NCBI GenBank assembly: GCA_029263715.1
Contig: JAJUFP010000004.1
Location: 1-64,000, forward strand
Reading direction: 5' to 3'
From: Nitrososphaera sp.
GTDB taxonomy: Archaea > Thermoproteota > Nitrososphaeria > Nitrososphaerales > Nitrososphaeraceae
Length of the DNA: 64,000 nucleotides
A program made the position numbers and the translations under genes. Each line of letters begins with the position of its first letter. The stretch's first letter is position 1. Below the pieces are notes generated by a model. It made no database searches. It was not told the DNA's origin and saw only the letters and a list, made by a program, of their open reading frames with translations. Below, piece by piece: positions 17,228 through 26,018 of this stretch.

Positions 17228-17478
17228 TAACTATTCGGCTTTTGGGCGGCGCTAAAAAGGCGGTTGGCAAGCCTGTCATCGAGCTTGACAGGCTTGAAAT
17301 TCAGGTTTCTGAAATTTTGACGTTTCTGCAGAGCATGTCTGCACAGCCAAGGCTGCTTGAGCCGGGCAACCTGATAGTTGCAGTAAACGGCATGGACTCG
17401 GCAGCCATGGCCGGACTGGCAACTATGGTCAAAGACGGTGACACTGTTACCGTGCTTACGGTGGTCCACGGTGGCTGA
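17224..17478 (+). CDS. Ubiquitin-like MoaD/ThiS-family protein
   Basis: An 84-residue beta-grasp protein ending in the exposed Gly-Gly needed for adenylation and thiocarboxylation (VVHGG). It could donate sulfur to molybdopterin or tRNA, or act as a SAMP-type protein modifier. Its place between eS17 and the KEOPS gene cgi121 hints at a tRNA or translation role, but this is inference. It overlaps eS17 by 4 nt and cgi121 by 8 nt. Confidence 0.85.
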   Translation: MITIRLLGGAKKAVGKPVIELDRLEIQVSEILTFLQSMSAQPRLLEPGNLIVAVNGMDSAAMAGLATMVKDGDTVTVLTVVHGG

Positions 17479-17974
17479 GCTGCGCGGCTGGAGCCTGCTT
17501 GTGGCCGGCGTCCGAAAAGTTGAAGGTGATGCCGGGAAGCTTTTGGATGGGCTGCGCCTTGAAAATCCGGATGTGCTGATACAGGCTTTTGACGCTGGCG
17601 CGGTGTTTGGCCTTGACCATGTCCTTGGCGTCGTTCAGATCACACTTGAGGCCATGGACCGGGGAGTGATGATAGCCGAAAAACCGGAGACAGAGCTACT
17701 TTTGCGTCTTGCCTGCACCAACCAGATATCCGAGGCCATCAAAAGGACTGGTCTGAAGTCAGGGCATGCCGGCTGCTTTGTATGCCTCTCAAAGAGCCAG
17801 CAAGCGCTGCGCAAGGTTGCCTACAGGCTGGCAGGGTTTGGCCGTGATGACTCGGTGATAACTTCAAACGCTCAAAAGAAAAAGCAGATCGCCGGGGGCC
17901 TCTCTATAAACAAGGAGATGGACGATGCTGACTTTCTCAGTTTTCTTTTAGAGCGGGCGGCTATCCTAGTCTAG
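17471..17974 (+). CDS. cgi121: KEOPS complex subunit Cgi121
   Basis: Cgi121 is the KEOPS subunit that recruits tRNA for t6A37 synthesis. The 167-residue chain shows family features: LENPDVLIQAFDAGAVFGLDHVLGV, MIAEKPETELLLRLACTNQISEAI (near-invariant NQI) and a C-terminal MDDADFLSFLLERAAIL. GTG 17471 is the start that aligns with the domain and overlaps the MoaD-like gene by 8 nt. Its stop overlaps the convergent THUMP gene through CTAG. Sua5, which makes the KEOPS substrate, is encoded in the opposing operon. Confidence 0.88.
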   Translation: MAELRGWSLLVAGVRKVEGDAGKLLDGLRLENPDVLIQAFDAGAVFGLDHVLGVVQITLEAMDRGVMIAEKPETELLLRLACTNQISEAIKRTGLKSGHAGCFVCLSKSQQALRKVAYRLAGFGRDDSVITSNAQKKKQIAGGLSINKEMDDADFLSFLLERAAILV

Positions 17975-18495
17975 TCGCCCACCTTGCGCTTTTCAACAGT
18001 CGAGCTAAAGATTTGGTCAGGCTTGAGTACTGAAACGCCGGCCTCTGAGCCAAGTATCTGGATCATGACTACCCAGTCCGGGTTTTCAAGGTCCACCTTT
18101 CTTTTGATCTCCTCGGCTATGACGTCGATTATCTCCGACGTGTGAAGCTGACTGTGCCTCTTTTCCACGGTTATCCGGAAACTTTCGGACTCTGCAATCC
18201 TGCCGGCAAGCTTTACTGCAGCCTGCTTGATGTCCTCAAGGCCGGCTGGCACCACCGTTTCAACCGGGATGACCCGAAGTAAATACCGGATGCGCCAGGG
18301 TTCAGAGACTGCGCTTCTTAGATTCTGGACCACGGAGAATGGATCAAGGCCGGTCTGCGCCAGTATTATCCCCTTTATCTTGCTTATCTCGGCCTCGGCA
18401 CTGCCGTCGCCAAAATCCTCAAGCAGGTCTAAAAGCTCGTCGTGGGCGTCTTCCTCTCTGAACCGGTACGTTGTGGCAATCAGGTTGAAGTTCAT
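17971..18495 (-). CDS. THUMP-domain tRNA-binding protein, TAN1-like
   Basis: A 174-residue protein with an N-terminal half containing NFNLIATTYRFREEDAHDEL and a THUMP domain (about 60-165) with IIDVIAEEIKRKVDLENPDWVVMIQILG. The TAN1 family helps make N4-acetylcytidine at position 12 of tRNA. It follows sua5 with a 4-nt overlap, so the operon combines two tRNA-modification genes. Confidence 0.85.
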   Translation of the reverse strand: MNFNLIATTYRFREEDAHDELLDLLEDFGDGSAEAEISKIKGIILAQTGLDPFSVVQNLRSAVSEPWRIRYLLRVIPVETVVPAGLEDIKQAAVKLAGRIAESESFRITVEKRHSQLHTSEIIDVIAEEIKRKVDLENPDWVVMIQILGSEAGVSVLKPDQIFSSTVEKRKVGD

Positions 18496-19115
18496 GTCCC
18501 TAGCACGGAGAAAATCTCTTCCGGTTTGATGGCGCCCGCCCTCACTATTTCAACCTTGGGGCCAGTCACGTCCACTATGGTGGATGGAGTCCCGGATACC
18601 CGGTCGTCGACCAGCAGCGCGTCAAAGCCGGACATGCCGGAATCCAGGATATCCCGGCTGCTTTTCGGCGATTTGTGGCCAGAGAGGTTGGCGCTGGTGC
18701 CCACCAGGTACCGGCATTCCTTGAGCAGCGAAAGCACGCAGTCGTTTGCCGGCACCCGCACGGCAAGGTTGTTTCTGCCGCCGGTCACCTTTGCAGATAT
18801 TGAAAGATCTGCAAGTTCCGCAACGATGGTAAGGGCGCCGGGCCAGAACCGTCCAGCCAATGCTCTTGCAGCATCATTGAACCGGACTAGCCTTTCTGCA
18901 TCCTTGGCGCTGTAGGTCAGGACGGGAAGCGGCTTGCCCCGGTCCCTAGACTTGATAGAGAATATGCGCTCAACGGCCGCATCGTTGTACGGGTCGCAGC
19001 CTATGCCGTACGTGGTGTCAGTGGGAAACACGATGACGCCTCCGGCCCGGACAATGCCGGCGCATTTTTGCACGTTGGATGGTGTGCAGTCCAGGATCTC
19101 AAACAAATCATTCAA
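18492..19115 (-). CDS. sua5: Threonylcarbamoyl-AMP synthase, Sua5/YrdC family
   Basis: It makes threonylcarbamoyl-AMP from threonine, bicarbonate and ATP, the donor used by KEOPS for t6A. It is the short TsaC-like form (207 residues) with only the YrdC domain: FPTDTTYGIGCD, KSRDRGKPLPVL and GTSANLSGHKSPKS are the ATP and threonine contacts. The C-terminal Sua5 domain is absent. It overlaps the upstream hydantoinase-like gene by 8 nt. Confidence 0.93.
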   Translation of the reverse strand: MNDLFEILDCTPSNVQKCAGIVRAGGVIVFPTDTTYGIGCDPYNDAAVERIFSIKSRDRGKPLPVLTYSAKDAERLVRFNDAARALAGRFWPGALTIVAELADLSISAKVTGGRNNLAVRVPANDCVLSLLKECRYLVGTSANLSGHKSPKSSRDILDSGMSGFDALLVDDRVSGTPSTIVDVTGPKVEIVRAGAIKPEEIFSVLGT

Positions 19116-21231
19116 GCCTGACTATTACAGCCACTTCTTTTGCCGCAGCTTTTTTCAGCTCGTCTCTTACTGCCCGAGACACGTGCTCCGGTGCAGTAAG
19201 GCTTGAAAAGTCCATCAGCTTGATGCCGTCCAGCAGGTGCACCTGTGGCGCCAGATCCTTTCCGTTGGCCCGGCTGCTCTCCATCAGGCCATCGACGCGG
19301 TCTGCCACGTCTTCCGGCGAGCCGTTGAATATGGCCGCGTTGTCTATGGAAAGCCGGACGCGCCCAAACTTGTCCAGCACCAAGACCGGCTGGCGCTTTG
19401 ATTTTAAGAACAGCTTTTTCTTGCTCATCTCGCAGGCAAATATGTGGTAGTTTTTCATGTCAAAGATCCGCTGCACGCCTTCATTGACGCCAAACAGCTC
19501 GCAGGCAAGGACAAAGGCTTCCTGTTCGTTTATCTCTTCTGCCGCGGTGGTTCCCACGTCCAGAGAAACGTTGCCCATGGCAGTGACTCGGAGAAGCGAC
19601 CGCTCGCTGACGTACTCTGACTGTATGGTTATGGATTCCGGTATGGCACCTCGCTCAAGGACCGTCTTTTTGACTTCTTCTGCCAGCACAGAGATGTCCT
19701 CCGGTTTTGGATTGCTTATGGTTCGCTCGATCTCTTCGTGGATCATGGCTGCCGCAACTCCGATGGACGAGATGACCTCGGCATGCTCTGCTATCTTGTG
19801 CTTTAGCTGCAGCTTGCCGGCGATGTATGGAACTAAGACAGACGCGCCGCCCCCGCCGCCGATAAAGACTATTCTGTCACGTTTCAGCTTGTACTCCTTT
19901 ATCATCGGCTCGACTATTTCCATGATCTTTTTTGATGAAACATCAAGAATCGCAGACGCGGCCTGCTCCATGGTCGTGCCAAGCCGCTCCGCCAAAATAG
20001 AAAGTGCTATCTGCGCCGATCTCTGGTTGGCCCGCGCGTAGTCGCCTTCCGGAACAAGCCCAAGGGCGTTGGCCGCGCAGGTGTTGGTGATGGCAAAGCG
20101 CTTGCCGGCGGATTCTATGGCCACGTAGTCTATGGGGTCGCCTTCCTTTGGGCTGAAGGTGATTATCTGCCCGCCTTCCAACTCCTCTGGATTGGCAAAG
20201 CAAGAGTACGGCAGGCCGGCGATGTGTGCCGAGCGCGGCCCGACATCGGTTATCTTACGGCCAGACCAGCGGACCAGCGAGCCTCCGGCAACGCCGGCCA
20301 CCCTAACGTCCAGGGACCGTATGCAGGTTGGATGCTGCATTATGGTGACGTAGCGGATCTCCGGCCGGCCGTCCTTTATGACGCAGACGTTGGTGGAGGT
20401 GCCGCCCACTTCGATAAACACGCCGTCAATCACCCGCAGATGCAAAAGCGCGCCGGCCACGCTTGCGGCCGGACCGGAAAGGACGGTGATTATCGGCTTG
20501 CTTTGAAAAGTCTGCATGTTTGTCACGCCGCCGTCCCCCTTCATTATCAGCACGGGTACGTCGATGCCCTCGTTTCTCACCGCTGACTCTACAAAGCCGG
20601 CGGTGGAAGTAGCCTTTGGCAGGATCCCGGCGTTGATGGCCGCCGTCAGGGTTCTTATCTCAAGACCGTATATCCCGGTCAGCTCATGGCCGGCGGTGGC
20701 CGGTATATCGGATTTCTGCATGACAAAGTTCTCGTTGCTTGGATCGTCGACTCCGTACGCCTCGCTTACAACAATGACCTCGGCGCCCTCGCTTTTCAGC
20801 TGGGCTATGGTGTCCTGCACCTGCCTATCTTCCAGGTACTTGCTTGTGTCCAAGAACCGGTAGCAGGTATGCAGGTACTTGTTTGGCGCCAGCTCGACGT
20901 TTCCGACGTTGGTGCGCTTGATGACGTTGGATTTTTCCAGCCCAACGCCCATGCCGATGATGCCCACCTTAGCCGTATCGCCTTCCAAGAGTGCGTTGAC
21001 GGCCTGAGTCGTGCTGTGGGAAATCAGCTCTATCTCGGAGTTCTGGATGCCATGTTTCTCCATCAGCGTTTTTAATGACTGGACAATGCCGGTAGAAACG
21101 CCCTCGCTTGAAGAATGGGTGGTTGGCACGGTTACCTTGCCGATTATCTTGCCCTGAGCTCGGTCGACGGCCACGGCCTTGGTGAATGTCCCGCCGACAT
21201 CGATTCCGATCCTGACCATTCTTGGCTGCAT
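19108..21231 (-). CDS. Hydantoinase/oxoprolinase A-family protein
   Basis: A 707-residue ASKHA-fold ATPase-like protein. N-terminal GIDVGGTFTKAVAVD is the phosphate-1 motif; GVFIEVGGTSTNV and VFIGGGGGASVLV are the later nucleotide-binding motifs. Family members (HyuA, acetone carboxylase beta, 5-oxoprolinase) hydrolyse or carboxylate small molecules with ATP. No HyuB partner lies beside it, so the substrate is unknown. It leads the operon with sua5 and the THUMP gene. Confidence 0.88.
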   Translation of the reverse strand: MQPRMVRIGIDVGGTFTKAVAVDRAQGKIIGKVTVPTTHSSSEGVSTGIVQSLKTLMEKHGIQNSEIELISHSTTQAVNALLEGDTAKVGIIGMGVGLEKSNVIKRTNVGNVELAPNKYLHTCYRFLDTSKYLEDRQVQDTIAQLKSEGAEVIVVSEAYGVDDPSNENFVMQKSDIPATAGHELTGIYGLEIRTLTAAINAGILPKATSTAGFVESAVRNEGIDVPVLIMKGDGGVTNMQTFQSKPIITVLSGPAASVAGALLHLRVIDGVFIEVGGTSTNVCVIKDGRPEIRYVTIMQHPTCIRSLDVRVAGVAGGSLVRWSGRKITDVGPRSAHIAGLPYSCFANPEELEGGQIITFSPKEGDPIDYVAIESAGKRFAITNTCAANALGLVPEGDYARANQRSAQIALSILAERLGTTMEQAASAILDVSSKKIMEIVEPMIKEYKLKRDRIVFIGGGGGASVLVPYIAGKLQLKHKIAEHAEVISSIGVAAAMIHEEIERTISNPKPEDISVLAEEVKKTVLERGAIPESITIQSEYVSERSLLRVTAMGNVSLDVGTTAAEEINEQEAFVLACELFGVNEGVQRIFDMKNYHIFACEMSKKKLFLKSKRQPVLVLDKFGRVRLSIDNAAIFNGSPEDVADRVDGLMESSRANGKDLAPQVHLLDGIKLMDFSSLTAPEHVSRAVRDELKKAAAKEVAVIVRLE

Positions 21232-21371
21232 AAATTGTTAGGCATGCCTAACTGTTCTGCAATGTAATTTAAACTCTGTGCGAGGGGTTCTGTCAAGATT
21301 TCGTCAGATGAACTTTTGTTTCGTTGATCTGCTGTCCGATGTTTATTGAACAGTATATTCTTGCGTGCAAG

Positions 21372-23426
21372 TTATCTCCACGCAAGCCTTGTGCGTCCAA
21401 GCACGGCTATCGCCCCGATGACGGCGACAAGCACTAGCATCACTGCAGGGAATTCAGGAACAACCCTTGTTCCCGTGATCACGATGTCATGGGTGCCGGC
21501 AGGGTACCTCAATTCCAGCGCTGTTTCGTCTCCAATCCCTTGCACAAAGTAATCGTCCTCTGTCTCGCCGTCAACGGTTATGACGTACGGCCCTTCCAGC
21601 ACCTTTCCTATCGGTATTCTGGCCACGCCGTTGTCCCGGCTTTCCATTGCCCTGAATGACATCTTTTTGTCGCCTTCCCGAAAGTCAAAGTTAGTCACAT
21701 CCGAAGTGCTGGCGATGTCAAGGGTTATCTTTTCCTTAGAGACCGACAGCTCTTGGACAAAGGATTTCATGCTAATCTCTTCTTCTGGCTCTTCCTCATG
21801 GGTTGGCTTTTCTTCCGCGACTGGAGCTTCAACGTTGAAACCGAGGGCGTATGTGTGGAAGACGTGACCGAACCGGCGCTCCGGTGGCGTTATCTCCATC
21901 AAGACTGAATGCCTTCCGACCTTGGTGGGCGTAAACTCCATATCAAAGGTAGCCTGCTCACCGTTGTTCATCACCTTTATCATGGGCTCAAGTTCAACCC
22001 TGCTTCCATCCGGCTCCTTGATGGTCACGTACAGGTAAAACAGGCCGGAAGGCTCCGTGCCGCCAGCCAGGACCGTCGCCTGCATGGTCTGGGTCTCCCC
22101 CACCTCAAGGGAGAGCTTTGAGACTGCCGCGCTTACAAAGGTGTAGCACCATTCGTTGTTGCCGGCGCACTTGGGAGGCGTCTTGGACTGTACAATTTCA
22201 TACGCCTGGATGCGGTTGTTTAAGGAATCCGCCACGTAAAGGCTGTTAACATCATCGATGGCCAGACCCAGCGGGGTGTCAAACTGCCCGTCCTGGCTTC
22301 CAGGACTGCCCATGGTTGAGATGAATATGCCGTTGTTCTGGAATTTCTGGACACGGTGGTTGTAGTCAGACACAAAGACGTTACCGTCGTTGTCTATCGC
22401 TATACCGGTGGGGTTGCAGAAGACCCCCCGCTCGTCGGTGCATTTGCGGCCCCATTCCGTGACGCGGTGCCAGTTCGAATCGTACTTGACGACCCGGTGG
22501 TTGCCGCTGTCTGTGATAAACACGTTGTTATCGTTATCCACCGCTATTCCAACCGGGCTTGAGAACTTGCCCTCCCCCGTGCCGACGGGGCCGTAAATGC
22601 CGAAGGTAGATATGAACACGCCGTCCTGTGTAAAAGTCTGGATGCGGTTGTTGCCGCTGTCCACCAGGTGGAGCTGGCCCAGGTTGTCCACTGCCATCCC
22701 GGATGGACGGTTGAACTGTCCCTTCTCCGTGCCCGGGGTGCCAAAGGCCAGGACAAACTGCCCATCAGTGGTGAACTTTTGGACCCGGTTGTTTTCCTGG
22801 TCAGAGACGTAGATAAAGCCGCCATGGTAGACTATACCAAAGGGCTTGTTGAACTGGCCGGTCTCATTTCCTAGGCTCCCCCAGGACATGATAGGCTTGC
22901 CGTCGGAGGAGAACTTCAGAACCCGGTGGCCATTGTAGTCGGTCACGTAAATATCCGAGCTTGAATCCGTCGTGATCTGTGCCGGGGTGCTAAACTCCCC
23001 CTCCCCGGTTCCTGGTCTGCCAAACTGGTAGAGGTACACTGGCGACGGCCCCAGCGAGAAGCTGAAAGTCTCCCCGTAATCGCTTCGGCCTGTGTCTCCA
23101 AGGGATGCCACCCTCCAGTAGTAAGTGACTGGGCCCACCTCCTCTGCAGTGTTTATGGTGTAGGAAGGCTCCGTTGTCGTAACCGTCACTGTGTCCTGAG
23201 CCGGAAAGTCAGAGAATTTTGAAATTTGTAGCTCGTAGCCGGTGGCAGCCGTGACCGTGGCCCAGATGAATTTTACCGGCAGGTTGGGCGTGCTTGTCTT
23301 TGTTTCCGGCGACATCAATGCCGGCGATATGAGGTTGAAGGACTGCGCGTAGGCACCGGTAAATCCAAACGCTGTCAGCATAGAAACAAGGATCATGACA
23401 GAGAAAATGCTTCTTGAATTTGGCAT
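21372..23426 (-). CDS. NHL-repeat surface protein with PEFG-type C-terminal sorting signal
   Basis: A signal peptide or anchor (1-27) is followed by a fibronectin-like domain (about 30-125), then about six NHL repeats (about 130-415; repeated GxFxxPxGIAxDxxxxxxVxDxxNxRxQxF pattern) forming a beta propeller. After these come an Ig-like region (about 420-540), an acidic Glu/Pro linker and a C-terminal domain shared with two other proteins in this window. It ends VVPEFP + hydrophobic helix + Arg, a PEF/PEFG-CTERM sorting signal. It is probably exposed on the cell surface. A TATA box lies about 26 nt before the ATG, so the mRNA is leaderless. Confidence 0.88.
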   Translation of the reverse strand: MPNSRSIFSVMILVSMLTAFGFTGAYAQSFNLISPALMSPETKTSTPNLPVKFIWATVTAATGYELQISKFSDFPAQDTVTVTTTEPSYTINTAEEVGPVTYYWRVASLGDTGRSDYGETFSFSLGPSPVYLYQFGRPGTGEGEFSTPAQITTDSSSDIYVTDYNGHRVLKFSSDGKPIMSWGSLGNETGQFNKPFGIVYHGGFIYVSDQENNRVQKFTTDGQFVLAFGTPGTEKGQFNRPSGMAVDNLGQLHLVDSGNNRIQTFTQDGVFISTFGIYGPVGTGEGKFSSPVGIAVDNDNNVFITDSGNHRVVKYDSNWHRVTEWGRKCTDERGVFCNPTGIAIDNDGNVFVSDYNHRVQKFQNNGIFISTMGSPGSQDGQFDTPLGLAIDDVNSLYVADSLNNRIQAYEIVQSKTPPKCAGNNEWCYTFVSAAVSKLSLEVGETQTMQATVLAGGTEPSGLFYLYVTIKEPDGSRVELEPMIKVMNNGEQATFDMEFTPTKVGRHSVLMEITPPERRFGHVFHTYALGFNVEAPVAEEKPTHEEEPEEEISMKSFVQELSVSKEKITLDIASTSDVTNFDFREGDKKMSFRAMESRDNGVARIPIGKVLEGPYVITVDGETEDDYFVQGIGDETALELRYPAGTHDIVITGTRVVPEFPAVMLVLVAVIGAIAVLGRTRLAWR

Positions 23427-23906
23427 GTTATGGGATTCACCATGATGTTTTTAAACTTGCAGTCCGGCTACGAACGCACCGGGTGCCCCAAATACCGATG
23501 GCAGAATCGTGTATAGACCACGGTCAGCTAGCTTTTCACAGCGATCTATAAGGAGCTGTCTTATTACGACTAAAGATCATGTTAAGCTGGATGAAATGAA
23601 CGCATCACCTCACCGGTGCAAATGCGATGAATGCAGAAGTATGGAGGCAATTCTGCAAGAATTCGACTTGTATCCACCAATGATCTCAGGACCATCACGA
23701 TGCTGCAAGGCAGGGAGCAGTCCGGCCTGAAACCCGCCCTGGACGCACAGACGTGACGAATCCAAGACATGGGACATGTCTAGTAGAATGTCCACTTATG
23801 GTTTGTGATTATTATACATCCAATTATAGGAATCATATAGGCGCCGCAGATCTAGATACTTTATTTCAGAAAGTCTTTTAATTTTCACATGTGATATAAT
23901 ATCAGT
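23427..23906. other. Intergenic region between the NHL gene and a small gene
   Basis: It holds divergent promoters: GTTTAAAAAC-like box for the NHL gene (about 23450) and TTTTAATTTT (about 23876-23885) for the gene at 23907. A 44-codon plus-strand ORF (23596-23730) with CKCDEC near its start is listed separately at low confidence. Nothing else is recognised. Confidence 0.35.
23596..23730 (+). CDS. Possible Cys-rich mini-protein
   Basis: MNASPHRCKCDECRSMEAIL and a later CC pair give a zinc-knuckle-like Cys pattern in a 44-codon frame. There is no clear TATA box at the leaderless distance and the reading frame has no other support. It may be chance. Confidence 0.22.
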   Translation: MNASPHRCKCDECRSMEAILQEFDLYPPMISGPSRCCKAGSSPA

Positions 23907-24092
23907 ATGAGCCAGACTATTCTGTATGATGAGGTAAGGCGCATGATCATGCTTTGCAGAAAGGAAAACGACGTGGACAGAAAGATAGAGATCTACAACA
24001 GGATAATGAAAACGCTTGGGTACCCGCACGAGATGAGGCTGCCAAGCTATGTTACAGACGAATATATCGATTCAACCCTTGACAACATTTAG
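23907..24092 (+). CDS. Small helical protein, 61 aa
   Basis: Not recognised. The whole protein looks helical, with ILYDEVRRMIMLCRKENDVD and IEIYNRIMKTLGYPHEMRLP. The ATG follows the AT-rich TATA region TTTTAATTTT (23876-23885) at roughly the leaderless distance. It lies upstream of another small gene in the same direction. Confidence 0.6.
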   Translation: MSQTILYDEVRRMIMLCRKENDVDRKIEIYNRIMKTLGYPHEMRLPSYVTDEYIDSTLDNI

Positions 24093-24140
24093 CCCCGGCA
24101 GAGTTCAAAACTTAATATCTTAAGCGTACAATACATCTTG

Positions 24141-24434
24141 ATGTTTTCTGACGAGAATTTTGGCAAGGCATTTGGATTTATCGAGCCCAAGGTGGCCAGC
24201 TGGATGAAGGAGCTGCTGGGCGGCGCGGAATCCCTGAACCTGTCAAGGCCGCAAAAGGAGCTTGTGCAAGCTCTGACCGTTGAGACGATGCTGTACGGCT
24301 CGCCCATGCCCAACGAGGAGATCGTTGCCATACTTGCAGACATCATACGCAACATTGCCACCAAGCATTCCTATGGCAAGTCCCTTGACTGGGGAAAGCG
24401 CGCGGAGCTTTTCAAGAGCTACGAACCAAAGTAG
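24141..24434 (+). CDS. Small conserved-looking protein, 97 aa
   Basis: Not recognised. It is a soluble helical protein with FGFIEPKVASWMKELLGG and LTVETMLYGSPMPNEEIVAI. ATG 24141 is preferred to the TTG directly before it and lies about 27 nt after an AT-rich CTTAATATCTT box (24111-24121). It lies 40 nt before the FNT channel gene in the same direction and may share its context. Confidence 0.65.
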   Translation: MFSDENFGKAFGFIEPKVASWMKELLGGAESLNLSRPQKELVQALTVETMLYGSPMPNEEIVAILADIIRNIATKHSYGKSLDWGKRAELFKSYEPK

Positions 24435-24473
24435 GGTACCACATTAATAGGACATCAACAATACGGCAGCAAG

Positions 24474-25595
24474 TTGGGTCCCAGCGATGCAGATTTCCTG
24501 AGAAACAGCCTGCTAGTGCTTATCAAGGAGATCAGCGCTGACGGCAAATCCGACGGATCTGTCCGTGATTTTGCCGACGTATTGAGAAATGCCCAGCGTC
24601 TTGCAGTCCAGCTGTACCCTGAAAACAGGTTTTTGAAAGACTTGGATGGAGACCCAGAATCCCTTGTTGGCATCAAGATGAGGGCCCAGCAGATAGCAGC
24701 AGCCATAGGGCTTGATGTTTCCGGCTTTTCTAACGGCGGGTCAGACAGCAAGAATCCAGGCTTTGATTCTTACCTGCCGCCAGAAATAGCAAGCAGGATT
24801 GAGAATGCAGGCGTGGCCAAGACAAAGATAGACCTGCCTTCCACCTTCATGCTGGCAGTCCTGGCCGGCGCTTTCATAAGCTTGGGCGGCATCTTCTTTA
24901 CCTCTACCACGGCGCAGCCTACGCTGACTGCACCCTTTACCCAGCTTTTGGGCGGCGTGACTTTTAGCCTTGGCCTCATCCTCGTGGTGGTGGCCGGCGC
25001 CGAACTGTTTACTGGCAACAACCTGATGGTAACAAGCCTGCTCAACAGAAAAGTCACTCTGGCAGGCTTGCTGCGGAACTGGGGCATCGCCTACGCAGGA
25101 AACTTGCTTGGCTCGGTGCTCACAGCAGCAGTGCTGTACCAGACCAACATCTGGACGGCCAACGGCTACCAGTACGGCCTGCGGGCCCTTACTATTGCGG
25201 GAAACAAGACAAGCCTTGGCTTTGGCGAGGCATTCTTTTTGGGGATCCTTTGCAACAGCCTGGTCTGCCTTGCCATCTGGCTTTCGTCTGGCGGCCGGCG
25301 CATAACCGAGAAGGTGGTGGCCATAGTCTTTCCGATATCGGCCTTTGTGGCCATCGGGTTTGAGCACAGCGTGGCAAACATGTATTTTCTGTCCTTCGCA
25401 TTGATGGTAAAGGACAACGCCGGCCTGCTGTCTGCAGCAGGCCCTGGCGGCATTTCTGGACTTGCGCACCTAGACTTGATGGGAATGTTTGGCAACCTGG
25501 TTCCTGTCACCCTTGGCAACATTGTAGGTGGCTCGGTCTTTGTGGGTCTGGTTTACTGGTTTATCTACCTCCGGAAGGGTAGGAACAAAATTTAA
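24474..25595 (+). CDS. Formate/nitrite transporter (FNT) family channel with N-terminal extension
   Basis: Residues about 105-373 are a six-helix FNT channel (FocA/NirC family): SYLPPEIASRIENAGVAKTKI, LAGAFISLGGIF, the Ω-loop region GAELFTGNN and the late AFVAIGFEHSVANMYF are family signatures. In an ammonia oxidiser it probably moves nitrite or another small anion. The first roughly 95 residues are an extra, helical, soluble domain (DADFLRNSLLVLIKEISADG) not found in typical FNTs. The start is TTG 24474, about 30 nt after an ATTAAT-type box. Confidence 0.88.
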   Translation: MGPSDADFLRNSLLVLIKEISADGKSDGSVRDFADVLRNAQRLAVQLYPENRFLKDLDGDPESLVGIKMRAQQIAAAIGLDVSGFSNGGSDSKNPGFDSYLPPEIASRIENAGVAKTKIDLPSTFMLAVLAGAFISLGGIFFTSTTAQPTLTAPFTQLLGGVTFSLGLILVVVAGAELFTGNNLMVTSLLNRKVTLAGLLRNWGIAYAGNLLGSVLTAAVLYQTNIWTANGYQYGLRALTIAGNKTSLGFGEAFFLGILCNSLVCLAIWLSSGGRRITEKVVAIVFPISAFVAIGFEHSVANMYFLSFALMVKDNAGLLSAAGPGGISGLAHLDLMGMFGNLVPVTLGNIVGGSVFVGLVYWFIYLRKGRNKI

Positions 25596-25985
25596 GCCAA
25601 AATCATATCCAATTATAACACTAAATCAGGGCCGACTGATGCAAGCGCTGTCACAGACCGGTATTTTGCTTGATCTTTTCATCCGGCTAAAGATCTGAAG
25701 AAAAGCCGGCGCCTGAAATATTGTCGTTCAGGATATACTGATCCAGTCAAAGGGACGTAGAAAACATTCAGGCCCTACCGGTCGCTTGGACTTTCGGGCC
25801 TGAACGCAGGATGTGTAGGGATTGACTTTGGTAGCATATACAGGTTCTTTGTATAAATATTTTCCTGTCCTGGTGACTATATAGTCCAGTATCCGTTATC
25901 AGTTATTGCAATCTGCTGCAAGTTATTCAAGCAAAAATATTATCCTCCATCAAAAATTTACACATCCAGGCAGGGGAGAGCCAGC
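25596..25985. other. Intergenic region before the NnrS-like gene
   Basis: No ORF. It carries a perfect 9-bp inverted repeat (listed at 25767-25804) and a TATA-like GTATAAATATT (25853-25863). This implies either a long leader for the NnrS-like gene or a small RNA starting near 25885. A purine-rich GGGGAG (25973-25978) lies just before the probable translation start. Confidence 0.4.
25767..25804. repeat. Perfect 9-bp inverted repeat (hairpin)
   Basis: TTCAGGCCC (25767-25775) pairs with GGGCCTGAA (25796-25804) across a 20-nt loop. It lies mid-intergenic, not directly after a gene and with no T-run behind it, so a regulatory or RNA structure is as likely as a terminator. Confidence 0.5.
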
Positions 25986-26018
25986 ATTAAGACCAGTCTT
26001 GTAAGCAAGCCGTTCATA

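Noticed and set aside
22476-22490. GTTCGAATC-like T-arm within the NHL gene
   Set aside because: It lies inside a well-supported coding region and no cloverleaf can be drawn around it.
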